Assembly (NCBI RefSeq): GCF_030268225.1
Contig: NZ_BSQG01000001.1
Span: 248,001-312,000, forward strand
From: Nocardiopsis ansamitocini
GTDB taxonomy: Bacteria; Actinomycetota; Actinomycetes; Streptosporangiales; Streptosporangiaceae
Reading direction: 5' to 3'
DNA length: 64,000 nucleotides
This document shows positions 35,946-43,565 of this stretch, in pieces (the first letter of the stretch is position 1; every line of letters starts with the position of its first letter). Position numbers and translations under genes: made by a program. The notes beneath the pieces were generated by a model. It was not told where the DNA came from. It searched no databases and was given only the letters and a program-made list of their open reading frames with translations.

Positions 35946-37343
35946 CTAGCCGACCCGTTCCCGGCGGCCCAGGATTCCCTGAGGCCGGACCAACAAAACC
36001 ACGATCATGATGCCGAGGGCCCACGCGTTCATCAGCTCCGTGGGGAACCACAGCGTCGAGAGCATGGCGACGAGACCGACGACGATGCCTCCGACCATGG
36101 CGCCGTACGCGGTGCCCAGGCCACCGAGGATGACCGCGGCGAACATGAGCAGCAGCAGGCGGAAGCCCATCTGCCAGTCCACGGTCTGGTTGAGGCCGTA
36201 GAGGACGCCGCCCAGTGCCGACAGCGCACCGCTGAGACCCCACACGTAGAGGGTGATGCGGTCGACGTTGATGCCCGAGGACTCCGCGAGGTCGCGGTTG
36301 TCCGACACGGCGCGCATCGCCTTGCCGATCCTGGTGTATTGCAGCATCACACCGACCAGGATCAGGACCAGGATCGCGATGCCCATGATGATGAGGTCGC
36401 GGGGGACGATCGAGACCGGCCCGATGTGGATGGGCTGCTGGATCTGGTACTCGTTGTAACGCATTCGGTTGGCGCCGAAGGCCACGGTGATGATGTGGCG
36501 GATCAGCAGCGCGAAGCCGATGGAGACGATGAACATCTGGATGAGGGCGACGTTGCGCTTGCGCAGCGGCTTCCAGATGAACCACTCCATCCCCAGTCCG
36601 AGGAGCGCCCCGGCGAGCACCGCGAGCACCGCGGCGATGATCAGGGGAATACCGCCGAAGATGGTTCCCGTGCTGAACATCAGGGCCATCATCGCGCCGA
36701 AGGTGACCATGTCGCCGTGGGCGAAGTTGGTCATCCTGGTGGTACCGAAGATGAGTGAGAGACCGATCGCCGAGATGGCGATGATGAGGCCGAAGATCAG
36801 GCCCGACACCGACAGCTGAAGCGCGGCGACCCCGAAGGGGGTTCCGGCGCTCACACCGGTCTCGGCGGCGGCACCGTCTGCGGAGTCGTCGACGGCACCG
36901 TCGTCGGCACCCGCGGCACCGTCGGTCTCCGCGCTCGGGCTCGGCTCCTCCGGGGCCTGGGTGGCCTCGGCCTCGGGGACGAGTCGGAAGAGGAGACGCG
37001 CCTCCTGGCCCTCGGTCACCGGTCGCAACGGAGCACGCTCATAGGCCTGCTCGTTGACGTCGACTCCGTCCGGAAGAGTCTCGGGGTCCAGGACGACGCG
37101 GTAGTCGCTGCCCGGCCCGGGTACCTCTACCCGCCACTCTCCGTCGGAGTCGGTGGAGTCCGAACCGATCTCCTCCTCGCCCTTGTAGGCGGTGAGGAGC
37201 ACTCCCTCGACGGGGCTCTTGGCCGGGTCGGTGAGGGTGACGACCAGCGACTCACCCCCCGGGGTATCTGCTGAGGCCGCTCCCGGGACCGCCAGAATGA
37301 CGGCGATCACGGCAAGCAGCAAGGTCACGAGGCGTTTGCGCAC
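35946..37343 (-). CDS. livH: LivH-type permease fused to a secreted N-terminal beta domain
   Basis: The start is GTG 37343 with AAGGGAG 6 nt upstream, giving 465 residues instead of the usual ~290. Residues 1-26 are a signal peptide (RKRLVTLLLAVIAVILAVPG, ending ASA). Residues ~27-115 look like a carboxypeptidase-regulatory/prealbumin-type beta sandwich (LVVTLTDPAKSPVEGVLLTA, then GEWRVEVPGPGSDYRVVLDP). An acidic Ala/Asp/Glu/Pro linker runs to ~165. The LivH permease follows: SGLIFGLIIAISAIGLSLIFG, GTTRMTNFAHGDMVTFGAMM and the coupling segment YTRIGKAMRAVSDNRDLAES. The extra domain should lie outside the membrane, perhaps docking the binding protein or the cell wall (inference). Confidence 0.92.
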   Translation of the reverse strand: MRKRLVTLLLAVIAVILAVPGAASADTPGGESLVVTLTDPAKSPVEGVLLTAYKGEEEIGSDSTDSDGEWRVEVPGPGSDYRVVLDPETLPDGVDVNEQAYERAPLRPVTEGQEARLLFRLVPEAEATQAPEEPSPSAETDGAAGADDGAVDDSADGAAAETGVSAGTPFGVAALQLSVSGLIFGLIIAISAIGLSLIFGTTRMTNFAHGDMVTFGAMMALMFSTGTIFGGIPLIIAAVLAVLAGALLGLGMEWFIWKPLRKRNVALIQMFIVSIGFALLIRHIITVAFGANRMRYNEYQIQQPIHIGPVSIVPRDLIIMGIAILVLILVGVMLQYTRIGKAMRAVSDNRDLAESSGINVDRITLYVWGLSGALSALGGVLYGLNQTVDWQMGFRLLLLMFAAVILGGLGTAYGAMVGGIVVGLVAMLSTLWFPTELMNAWALGIMIVVLLVRPQGILGRRERVG

Positions 37344-37470
37344 GTGCGCTCCCTTGCGCATCGATGTACCGGACCCGGGCGGAAGACGCACCGGAACCGG
37401 GCTATGGCTTGAGTGGGATGGCGTGAGTTTAGCCCGATTTAGGACGTCCATTCAGCATCGCTAAAGCCAC

Positions 37471-37486
37471 GTGACCCAAACGTCAC
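37471..37486. promoter_or_regulatory. GTGAC-N6-GTCAC inverted repeat upstream of livH
   Basis: Half sites at 37471-37475 and 37482-37486 lie ~130 bp upstream of the livH start. A further GTGACCC is at 37526-37532. Half sites of GTnAC type recall the nitrogen regulator GlnR, but the second half does not fit its GnAAC consensus. Confidence 0.35.
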
Positions 37487-37573
37487 TGCTTCGTGCGCAT
37501 CCGTGATGCAATCGATAACGGGAACGTGACCCCTGTTTTTGCAGCTCACCAGTTGCGGGGATGCCGGGGAGCA

Positions 37574-37608
37574 CAAAACGGGGGCGCGCCGGGTGACGGC
37601 GCGCCCCC
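37574..37608 (-). terminator. Intrinsic terminator of the ANTAR regulator gene
   Basis: Perfect 12-base arms (37580-37591 and 37597-37608) with a 5-base loop are followed on the minus strand by GTTTTGT (37579-37573). It lies 43 bp after the stop codon. Confidence 0.85.
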
Positions 37609-37650
37609 GCAGGATGTTTCGGGACGCGGTGGAGAAGAGACCGAAAAGGG

Positions 37651-38235
37651 TTACTTGCCGTCGAGGGTCTCCACGACGGTCTCGGCGACCTTGCGCATGG
37701 TCAGCCTGCGGTCCATCGAGTTCTTCTGGATCCAGCGGAACGCCTCGGGCTCGCTGAGCCCGTGCTTGCTCTGCAGCAGGCCCTTGGCCCGCTCCACCAG
37801 CTTGCGCGTCTCCAGGCGTTCGCCCAGACCGGTGACCTCCGCCTCCAGTGCCGATATCTCGGCGTAACGACTGACCGCCATCTCGATCGCGGGCACCAGA
37901 TCGGCCTTGTTGAACGGTTTGACCAGGTAGGCCATCGCGCCGGCGTCACGGGCGCGTTCCACGAGATCGCGCTGGGAGAACGCGGTCAATATCACGACCG
38001 GCGCGATCCGCTCGCCGGCGATCCGCTCTGCGGCGGAGATGCCGTCCAGGATCGGCATCTTGATGTCAAGGATCACGAGGTCGGGCCGCAGCTCGCCGGC
38101 CAGTCTGACCGCGGTCTCCCCATCACCGGCCTCCCCCACGACGGCATAACCGTCCTCCTCAAGCATCTCCTTGAGGTCCAGTCGGATGAGGGCCTCGTCT
38201 TCCGCGATCACCACGCGGCTCTGCGTCTGCGTCAC
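37651..38235 (-). CDS. Response regulator with ANTAR RNA-binding output domain
   Basis: This 194-residue protein has an N-terminal receiver: RVVIAEDEALIRLDLKEML with the acidic pair, the phospho-accepting Asp in LVILDIKMP (about residue 58), Thr in VILTAFS and Lys in LVKPF. The C-terminal ANTAR domain (RKLVERAKGLLQSKHG, EAFRWIQKNSMDRRLTMRKVA) binds paired hairpins in target mRNAs and prevents termination in the family. The start is GTG 38235, with no good ribosome site, so the mRNA may be leaderless. No kinase lies beside it. The tRNA gene diverges from it and pyk lies further on, as in Streptomyces. Confidence 0.93.
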   Translation of the reverse strand: MTQTQSRVVIAEDEALIRLDLKEMLEEDGYAVVGEAGDGETAVRLAGELRPDLVILDIKMPILDGISAAERIAGERIAPVVILTAFSQRDLVERARDAGAMAYLVKPFNKADLVPAIEMAVSRYAEISALEAEVTGLGERLETRKLVERAKGLLQSKHGLSEPEAFRWIQKNSMDRRLTMRKVAETVVETLDGK

Positions 38236-38310
38236 AGACAAGAGCGTACCGAGATCCGCTAGGATGGTCTGCACCAGGCAGGGAGTTCGCACTGCTTCCC
38301 GGGGCCCTTT

Positions 38311-38339
38311 TTGCACGAGACCGCTCCGGCCAATACAGT
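38311..38339 (+). promoter_or_regulatory. Predicted promoter of the solitary tRNA gene
   Basis: TTGCAC (38311-38316) and TACAGT (38334-38339) are 17 bp apart. Transcription would start near 38346, ~30 nt before the mature tRNA. This supports expression of the unusual tRNA. Confidence 0.65.
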
Positions 38340-38375
38340 GGCAGCTTCCGCCAAGTCGGACAAAAATTAATAAAT

Positions 38376-38452
38376 GCCCCGATATTCCAACCGGCAGAGA
38401 AAATGAGCTCAAACCTCATACAGTGTGGGTTCGAATCCCACTCGGGGCACCA
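38376..38452 (+). tRNA. Class I tRNA with leucine-type CAA anticodon
   Basis: The cloverleaf is complete. The acceptor stem is GCCCCGA/TCGGGGC, and discriminator A plus encoded CCA follow at 38449-38452. T8 is present; the D arm TTC/GAA has A14 and GG in the loop. The anticodon stem is ATGAG/CTCAT with loop CTCAAAC (38408-38414), anticodon CAA. The variable loop is only five bases (ACAGT), and the T arm is GTGGG-TTCGAAT-CCCAC. Tertiary positions fit a functional tRNA (A15 with T48, G53-C61). Bacterial leucine tRNAs normally have a long variable arm, so amino acid identity is uncertain. The D and anticodon arms are strikingly AT-rich. It has its own promoter and terminator. Confidence 0.85.
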
Positions 38453-38791
38453 GCACGACCAGAGAGCCATCCCATCCGGGTGGCTCTCTTGCTGTTCGAC
38501 CCTCCTTGCATCCGTCCCGGTACCGGCCGGCGGCCGGACAGTGCCTCCACGCCCCGAGGTTTCCCGGGCCACCCTGTCCGCATCCTTCATCGGCGCGAAA
38601 CACCGACCCGTTCCCGGTACGGCGCTACTCAATCGGGCTTTTGGGCCCTACCGAAGCGGCCGAATCAATGGGACGGGGTCACATCACGGCTACAACCTGA
38701 GTACAACACGCGGGTTTGGTCGCCGTTGCGGGCAGCGGTCCTTGATCCTGGTATCCAACGGAAGCGGACAAGGCTCGGGAGGTGGAAGGGA
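38453..38791. other. Gap between the tRNA and the DUF1266-like gene
   Basis: Apart from the tRNA terminator, this 339-bp stretch shows no supported gene. Open frames through it are extensions or shadows of the gene downstream. GC content is lower around 38630-38720. Confidence 0.55.
38461..38490 (+). terminator. Terminator after the solitary tRNA
   Basis: Twelve-base arms (38461-38472 and 38478-38489, one wobble pair) with a 5-base loop lie 8 bp after the CCA end and are followed by TTGCTGTTC. The tRNA is therefore probably monocistronic. Confidence 0.75.
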
Positions 38792-39736
38792 GTGACGGTG
38801 TTCACCGCGGTGGTCGCATTCATGGGCCTGTTGGCGATCGTGGCGTGGGTTGTCGTGGCCTGGGCCTCCCACCGTCGACAGCCGTGGCTGCTGGCACCCC
38901 TGAGCGGACTTGCCGTCGTCCTTGTCGGACTCGGCCGGCCGGGGTGGGCGCTGCTGCCGATCATCGCGCTGGCGGCAGGGTCCTTCGCGGAGTTGGTGAT
39001 CGGCTCACGCGAGGCGCCGACCCTGCGCACCAAGGACACCGACGCCCCCTTGAGCACGGAACGGTGGGCCGCCGCGGTGGCGGCGCCCTTCCGGGTCGCG
39101 CTGGCCGAACCGTGGGACGTGGTGGCGCGCCCTCAACTGCGGCGGCGCTACCGCAAGGTCTTCGAGCTGGAGTGGGGCGTGACCGACCGGGAATCGCTGC
39201 TGACGACGGTGGACCGGCTCTGGAACGAACTGCACACCGGTCGCAGTACCGACCTGCTGGTCGACCTGCGCACGGGCACCGCGCGCAGCCGTGACCCGGA
39301 AGGGGGCGGTCCCGGGCAGAGCATCGTGTTGACCACCGGACAGGCGCAACGGATGCGCGCGGTGATCGGCGCGGACGAGTCCGCCGAGACCATCGTGATC
39401 GGCGCCTACCAGTGGTGGAAGTCGGCGCATCTGGTCCGCCTGGCCTGCGGCGGGGCCACCCTGGACTGGTTGAGCCCGGTGGAGACCCAGGGGCTGCTCA
39501 GACGGGTCGCCTCCGACCTGCAACGCCGTTACGGCAGCTGGGACCAGTTGGCAGCGGCGTTCCACGCCGGATATCTGCTGTGGCAGGGCGGCGGTTCCGA
39601 GGATGCCGGCTCCGATCGGGTCTGGACTGCGATGGGGCTGTTGACGACCGATCCGGCCAGCCCGTGGAACCTGTTGCCGTGGGACATGCCGCTGGAGCGG
39701 GTGACGACGGGCGAGAAGACCGAAGCCCGGCCCTGA
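38792..39736 (+). CDS. Membrane-anchored DUF1266-like protein
   Basis: GTG 38792 has GGGAGG about 9 nt upstream; a second GTG at 38798 is also possible. The 314-residue protein starts with two TM segments (VFTAVVAFMGLLAIVAWVVV and WLLAPLSGLAVVLVGLG, with a short third hydrophobic stretch), then a cytosolic domain of ~230 residues. That domain shows FELEWGVTDRESLLTTVDRL, IVIGAYQWWKSAHLVRLACG and, at the end, SPWNLLPWDMPLERV, a pattern I associate with DUF1266. Function is unknown. It converges on pyk, with a bidirectional-looking hairpin between. Confidence 0.7.
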   Translation: MTVFTAVVAFMGLLAIVAWVVVAWASHRRQPWLLAPLSGLAVVLVGLGRPGWALLPIIALAAGSFAELVIGSREAPTLRTKDTDAPLSTERWAAAVAAPFRVALAEPWDVVARPQLRRRYRKVFELEWGVTDRESLLTTVDRLWNELHTGRSTDLLVDLRTGTARSRDPEGGGPGQSIVLTTGQAQRMRAVIGADESAETIVIGAYQWWKSAHLVRLACGGATLDWLSPVETQGLLRRVASDLQRRYGSWDQLAAAFHAGYLLWQGGGSEDAGSDRVWTAMGLLTTDPASPWNLLPWDMPLERVTTGEKTEARP

Positions 39737-39751
39737 AACAGGATCGGGGTG

Positions 39752-39826
39752 GCAAAAAGCGACGACCGCGCTCCCCTGGCATCGGGCGGGAGACGAAACA
39801 TGCCCGCTACCAGGGAACGCGGTCGT
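39752..39826 (-). terminator. pyk terminator between convergent genes
   Basis: Arms 39762-39779 and 39810-39826 pair with one bulge and enclose a smaller stem. On the minus strand the stem is followed by GCTTTTTGCC, a U-tract for pyk. Confidence 0.8.
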
Positions 39827-39840
39827 GGGGCCGAAAAACC

Positions 39841-41271
39841 TCAGCTGTGATGGGCGATGGCGTCACCGATGCGGTGCACCCGCAGCATGTTGGTGGACCC
39901 CTGGCTTCCGGGAGGGCTGCCGGCGACGATCACGATCTTGTCGCCGCGCTGGTAGCGACCCATCTCCAGCAGCTCCGTCTCGACCTGGCGGACCATGTCG
40001 TCGGTGTTGTCGACCCACGGCACGAGGTGGGTCTCCACGCCCCAGCTCAGGGAGAGCTGTGCCCGGGTCTTGGGCTCGGTGGAGAAGGCGAGCAACGGGA
40101 TGGGCGAGCGGTAACGGGCCAGGCGGCGTGCGGTCTCACCGCTCATGGTGAAGGCCACGAGCGCCTTGGCGCCGACGGTGGCGCCCACCTCGGCCGCGGC
40201 TCGGGCGATGGCCCCGCCGGTGGTCTCGGGGACCCGGTTGAGGACGTGCGAGGCGCGCAGGGACTCCTGCTCGGCCGCAGCGATGATGCGCGCCATCGTC
40301 TGCACGGTCTCGATCGGGTACTGCCCGACGCTGGTCTCGCCGGAAAGCATGACCGCGTCCGCACCGTCGAGGACGGCGTTGGCGACGTCGGAGGCCTCGG
40401 CCCGGGTGGGGCGCGGCGAGCTGATCATCGATTCGAGCATCTGGGTGGCGACGATGACCGGCTTGGCCTTGTCGCGGCAGCGCTCGACGGCGCGCTTTTG
40501 CACCATGGGGACGTTTTCGAGGGGCAGTTCGACACCGAGGTCGCCGCGGGCGACCATGACGGAGTCGAAGACCTCGATGATGTCCTGGAGGCGCTCGACG
40601 GCCTGCGGCTTCTCGACCTTGGCGATGAGGGGGACGCGCACGCCCACCTCGTCCATGATCTTGTGGACGTCCTCGGCGTCGGTGGGGCTGCGCACGAAGG
40701 ACAGCGCGACCATGTCCACGCCTTGGGCGAGGGCCCAGCGCAGGTCCCGCTCGTCCTTCTCGGTGAGGGCGGGCACGGCGACCGAGACGCCGGGGAGGTT
40801 GAGTCCCTTGTTGTTGGAGACGGTGCCGCCGATGAGCACGCGCGTGTGGACATCGGTGCTGGAGGACTTGACGCACTCCAGCACGACGCGGCCGTCGTCG
40901 ATGAGGACGCGGTCACCGGGGCGGACGTCGCCCGGAAGGCCCTTGTAGGTGGTGGACACCCGGTGCCGGTCCCCCGGCACGTCGTCGATGGTGACGGTGA
41001 ACTCGTCACCGGGGTGCAGGTCCACCGGTCCGTCGGCGAAGGTGCCGAGGCGGATCTTGGGTCCCTGGAGGTCGGCGAGGATGCCCACGCTGCGACCGCT
41101 GGCGGCAGCGGCGGCTCGCACGTTGTCGTAGTTGGCGCGGTGGTCGTCGTACGTACCATGGCTGAGATTGAGTCGCGCTACGTCCAGCCCGGCGTCGACG
41201 AGCTGGCGGAGGATCTCCGGGCTCGATGTTGCGGGGCCGAGGGTCGCGACGATTTTTGCTCGACGTGTCAC
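39841..41271 (-). CDS. pyk: Pyruvate kinase
   Basis: The enzyme converts phosphoenolpyruvate and ADP to pyruvate and ATP. I start at GTG 41271 (TRRAKIVATLGPATSS follows), giving 476 residues. Domain A residues include RLNLSHGTYDDHRANY, LADLQGPKIRLG, the active-site Lys in PLIAKVEKPQA and MVARGDLGVELPLENVPMVQK. It also has VIVATQMLESMI and the signature SGETSVGQYPIETV; the C-terminal domain ends with NMLRVHRIGDAI. No ribosome site is evident, and the promoter lies only ~30 bp upstream with an overlapping dre-like palindrome. Neighbour order (ANTAR regulator then pyk) matches Streptomyces. Confidence 0.96.
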   Translation of the reverse strand: MTRRAKIVATLGPATSSPEILRQLVDAGLDVARLNLSHGTYDDHRANYDNVRAAAAASGRSVGILADLQGPKIRLGTFADGPVDLHPGDEFTVTIDDVPGDRHRVSTTYKGLPGDVRPGDRVLIDDGRVVLECVKSSSTDVHTRVLIGGTVSNNKGLNLPGVSVAVPALTEKDERDLRWALAQGVDMVALSFVRSPTDAEDVHKIMDEVGVRVPLIAKVEKPQAVERLQDIIEVFDSVMVARGDLGVELPLENVPMVQKRAVERCRDKAKPVIVATQMLESMISSPRPTRAEASDVANAVLDGADAVMLSGETSVGQYPIETVQTMARIIAAAEQESLRASHVLNRVPETTGGAIARAAAEVGATVGAKALVAFTMSGETARRLARYRSPIPLLAFSTEPKTRAQLSLSWGVETHLVPWVDNTDDMVRQVETELLEMGRYQRGDKIVIVAGSPPGSQGSTNMLRVHRIGDAIAHHS

Positions 41272-41302
41272 ATACAACACTTTAGGGCGTCCGGCCGGTC
41301 GA

Positions 41303-41334
41303 TTGGTCTAAACCAAGTTGCGAGTACGCGTCAA
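41303..41334 (-). promoter_or_regulatory. pyk promoter with an overlapping DasR-type (dre-like) palindrome
   Basis: On the minus strand, TTGACG (41334-41329) and TAGACC (41310-41305) lie 18 bp apart. The -10 box is inside TTGGTTTAGACCAA (41316-41303), whose central 12 bases match the dre core TGGTCTAGACCA at 11 positions. Repression by a DasR-like GntR regulator would block polymerase directly (inference). Confidence 0.55.
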
Positions 41335-41385
41335 CCGGCTGACGCGCAGAAGAACGCGCCGCCGGGATTGACACGAACGAAAACG

Positions 41386-41946
41386 CTATCGACCGGTGGC
41401 GAAGGCACGGACCAAAGCCGATCCGAAGGCCGGCAGGTCGTTGGGGTTGCGGCTGGTGACGAGCGTGCCGGGCGCGCTGGTGCAGACCACGACCTCTTCG
41501 TCGACCCAGTCCGCCCCGGCGTTGACGAGGTCGGTGCGCAGGCTCGGGTAGGAGGTGAGCCTGCGCCCGCGTACGGCGTCGGCCTCGATCAGGGTCCAGG
41601 GCGCGTGGCAGATCGCGGCGACGGGCAGGCCGGCGTCGAAGAACTCCCGGATCAGGGCGACGGCGCGTTCGTCGGTGCGCAGGTAGTCGGGGTTGGCGAC
41701 TCCCCCCGGCAGGACGAGTCCGGCGAAGTCGGTGGCCTTAACGTCGTGGACGGTGGCGTCCACGACGAAGGTGTCGGCCTTGTCGAGGTGGTTGAAGCCC
41801 TGAATGGAGCCGCTTTCGGTGGAGATCAGCCTCGGTTGTCCACCGGCCTCCTGGACTCGGCCCCAGGGGTCGGTGAGTTCGACTTGCTCGGTGCCTTCGG
41901 GTGCTGCGAGGAAGGCGATGGTACGACCGGTGAGTTCGGTTGCCAT
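41386..41946 (-). CDS. DJ-1/PfpI-family protein
   Basis: This 186-residue single-domain protein fits the PfpI branch: RTIAFLAAPEGTEQVELTDP at the N-terminus, DFAGLVLPGGVANPDYLR, the nucleophile elbow PVAAICHAPWTLIEADAVRG (Cys about residue 114, His next) and SYPSLRTDLVNAGADWVDEEVVV. Members act as glyoxalase/deglycase-like or chaperone-type stress proteins; protease claims are disputed. It follows the pyk promoter region on the same strand and is not obviously linked to it. The ATG lacks a strong ribosome site. Confidence 0.9.
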   Translation of the reverse strand: MATELTGRTIAFLAAPEGTEQVELTDPWGRVQEAGGQPRLISTESGSIQGFNHLDKADTFVVDATVHDVKATDFAGLVLPGGVANPDYLRTDERAVALIREFFDAGLPVAAICHAPWTLIEADAVRGRRLTSYPSLRTDLVNAGADWVDEEVVVCTSAPGTLVTSRNPNDLPAFGSALVRAFATGR

Positions 41947-42019
41947 GAGGTGACGGTCCCCTTTTCGCTCTCGTGGCGTGAATGGTTACACCGGTTGCGG
42001 CTGCCCGCTGCGGATCAGA

Positions 42020-42928
42020 TCATGCGTCGGCCGGTGTCCTTTGCCTGACCGGTGTGCTCCCGCCCAGGCGGCCGTTGTCGCGCAGGGCGGTGAGCGCGCG
42101 CAGGGTCGCGAGGTCGCGCTGGGCGGCGTGGGCTCCGGGGCACCAGGCGATGTGCTCGGCCGGCCAGCCTCCGTCGAGCGCCTGTGCGGCCTGGAGGGCG
42201 TCGAGGTGGGCGCGGATGAGGGTGTCGGCGAAGAGCGGCCGGATGATGTGGCGGGGGGTCGGTGCCAGGTCGAGAGGGGTCGGCCCCCGAAACGTTCCGG
42301 GGGTCATGGTGACGGTGCGCAGCAGCATGGGGGCGAGCCGGCGCAGCTCGGTCTGGGCGCGTTCGCGGTCGGAGACGTGCTCCAGGAAGGTGCAGACCGC
42401 AACGGCCTGTTCGGGGCGGATCCAGCGGAGAGCGGCTATGCGGGTCCAGCAGAAGGCGGTGGCGTGGTCGCGCCACCGGCTCGGGGCGTGGTGCTTGTGC
42501 AGCAGTGCCACGATGAACGCGGTGGGGTCGAGTGCACTGGAGTGGTCGGTCAGCTCACGCCACCAGGGTGCCGCGTCCGAATGGCGCACACCGGGCAGGA
42601 CCGGGGGCAGTCCCCCGTCGGGCCGGCTGACACTGGTCAGGTAGCGCAGCAGCCCGGGAAGGACGTCGCGCGGCAAAGGGCCGAGCTCGTCGAGGACGCT
42701 CAGAGCGGTGGCCGCTGCGAGGGGTTGGCTGGCGTGTCCGCGTAAGTCGGGTTCGAGAGCGTTTCCGTACCCTCCGTCGACGTTGCGGTAGGTGTCCAGG
42801 GCCGCACGGACGGGCTCTGCGGGACCGTTCTGGAACAGGTAGGCGAAGCGGTAGCGATCAATGAGCCGAGCGTTCCGGGCGATGTAGTGTTCGGCGGGCT
42901 CAACAGGGCTGATCATCGTTTCGGTCAT
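42020..42928 (-). CDS. Alpha-toroid (prenyltransferase/terpene cyclase-like) hypothetical protein
   Basis: I start at ATG 42928 (or 42916), giving 302 residues. The sequence is helical with repeated QW-like turns: DTYRNVDGGYGNALEPDLRG near residue 45, RPDGGLPPVLPG near 110, and AAQALDGGWPAEHIAWCPG near 270. This repeat layout suggests an alpha/alpha toroid as in prenyltransferases and squalene cyclases, but no DxDD or metal site is evident. Proteins like this are common in actinobacteria with unknown function. There is no ribosome site at either start, so the mRNA may be leaderless. Confidence 0.65.
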   Translation of the reverse strand: MTETMISPVEPAEHYIARNARLIDRYRFAYLFQNGPAEPVRAALDTYRNVDGGYGNALEPDLRGHASQPLAAATALSVLDELGPLPRDVLPGLLRYLTSVSRPDGGLPPVLPGVRHSDAAPWWRELTDHSSALDPTAFIVALLHKHHAPSRWRDHATAFCWTRIAALRWIRPEQAVAVCTFLEHVSDRERAQTELRRLAPMLLRTVTMTPGTFRGPTPLDLAPTPRHIIRPLFADTLIRAHLDALQAAQALDGGWPAEHIAWCPGAHAAQRDLATLRALTALRDNGRLGGSTPVRQRTPADA

Positions 42929-43048
42929 AGTTTGAGTGTCGCCCGACTTCTGTGGAACAAACATCCGCCGAATGTCGTAATTTCGTACATCTTCGCAGGT
43001 CATTGGCGCCTTCCGGGCGAAGTTGCACCAATGGATCCAAACGCTTTT

Positions 43049-43468
43049 TTAACGCCTCCCGACGAGGCGGGCCCGGTTTCGCCGTGTGGTCAGCCAGGCT
43101 GCTCCGGCCCAGGACAGGGCCACTGTCGTGGCTACCGCGGCCTGGGCGAGGACGAGGTACTGCTCCGGGTAGAGGACACCGGTCAGGTAATGCGCGATGA
43201 AGCCTTCCTCGGTGAGCCCCTGTTCGCCGGCGCGGCTTCGGGCCCAGTACTCGAGGCCGGTGAGGGGGCAGTCCCAGCCGATGACGACGATGCCCAGGGC
43301 GTAGACGGCGAATGCCATGTGCGGCCAGATCGCGCGCGGCCACCGCCAGGCAAGAAAGCCACCTGCGACGACGTATCCGAGGAAGGCGAAGTGCATGACC
43401 ATGGCGGCCTCGCCCAGTACGTGATATCCCACGTCGTCCACGCTATGGGCGGCGCAAACGAGCGGCAT
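43049..43468 (-). CDS. DUF2784 family membrane protein
   Basis: The 139-residue protein has four hydrophobic segments (FAFLGYVVAGGFLAWRW, WPHMAFAVYALGIVVIGW, HYLTGVLYPEQYLVLAQ and VALSWAGAAWL). The family signature VVIGWDCPLTGLEYWAR and GFIAHYLTGVLYP is present. Function is unknown. It is a single gene between the toroid-like protein and gltD, and its start codon ATG 43468 follows AAAAG. Confidence 0.85.
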   Translation of the reverse strand: MPLVCAAHSVDDVGYHVLGEAAMVMHFAFLGYVVAGGFLAWRWPRAIWPHMAFAVYALGIVVIGWDCPLTGLEYWARSRAGEQGLTEEGFIAHYLTGVLYPEQYLVLAQAAVATTVALSWAGAAWLTTRRNRARLVGRR

Positions 43469-43511
43469 CCGCTTTTCTACTCAATCGGCCCGGGGAGCGC
43501 CGGTGGACGTG

Positions 43512-43548
43512 GTACGGCTCCGGACCGCGAGGCGGTCCGGAGCCGTAC
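43512..43548 (-). terminator. gltBD terminator hairpin
   Basis: Seventeen-base perfect arms (43512-43528 and 43532-43548) with a 3-base loop lie 18 bp after the gltD stop. There is no U-tract. Confidence 0.8.
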
Positions 43549-43565
43549 ACGAACAGAACAACAGG

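Larger units (their letters stand above)
37344..37650. other. liv operon promoter region and ANTAR terminator
   Basis: This 307-bp gap holds the ANTAR-gene terminator, a GTGAC..GTCAC inverted repeat at 37471-37486, a second GTGACCC at 37526-37532, and a TAAACT-like -10 candidate nearer livH. No gene is visible. Confidence 0.6.

Noticed and set aside
38376-38452. tRNA gene considered as an integration site (attB) with an adjacent element
   Set aside because: No integrase gene and no repeat of the tRNA 3' end was found in the window.
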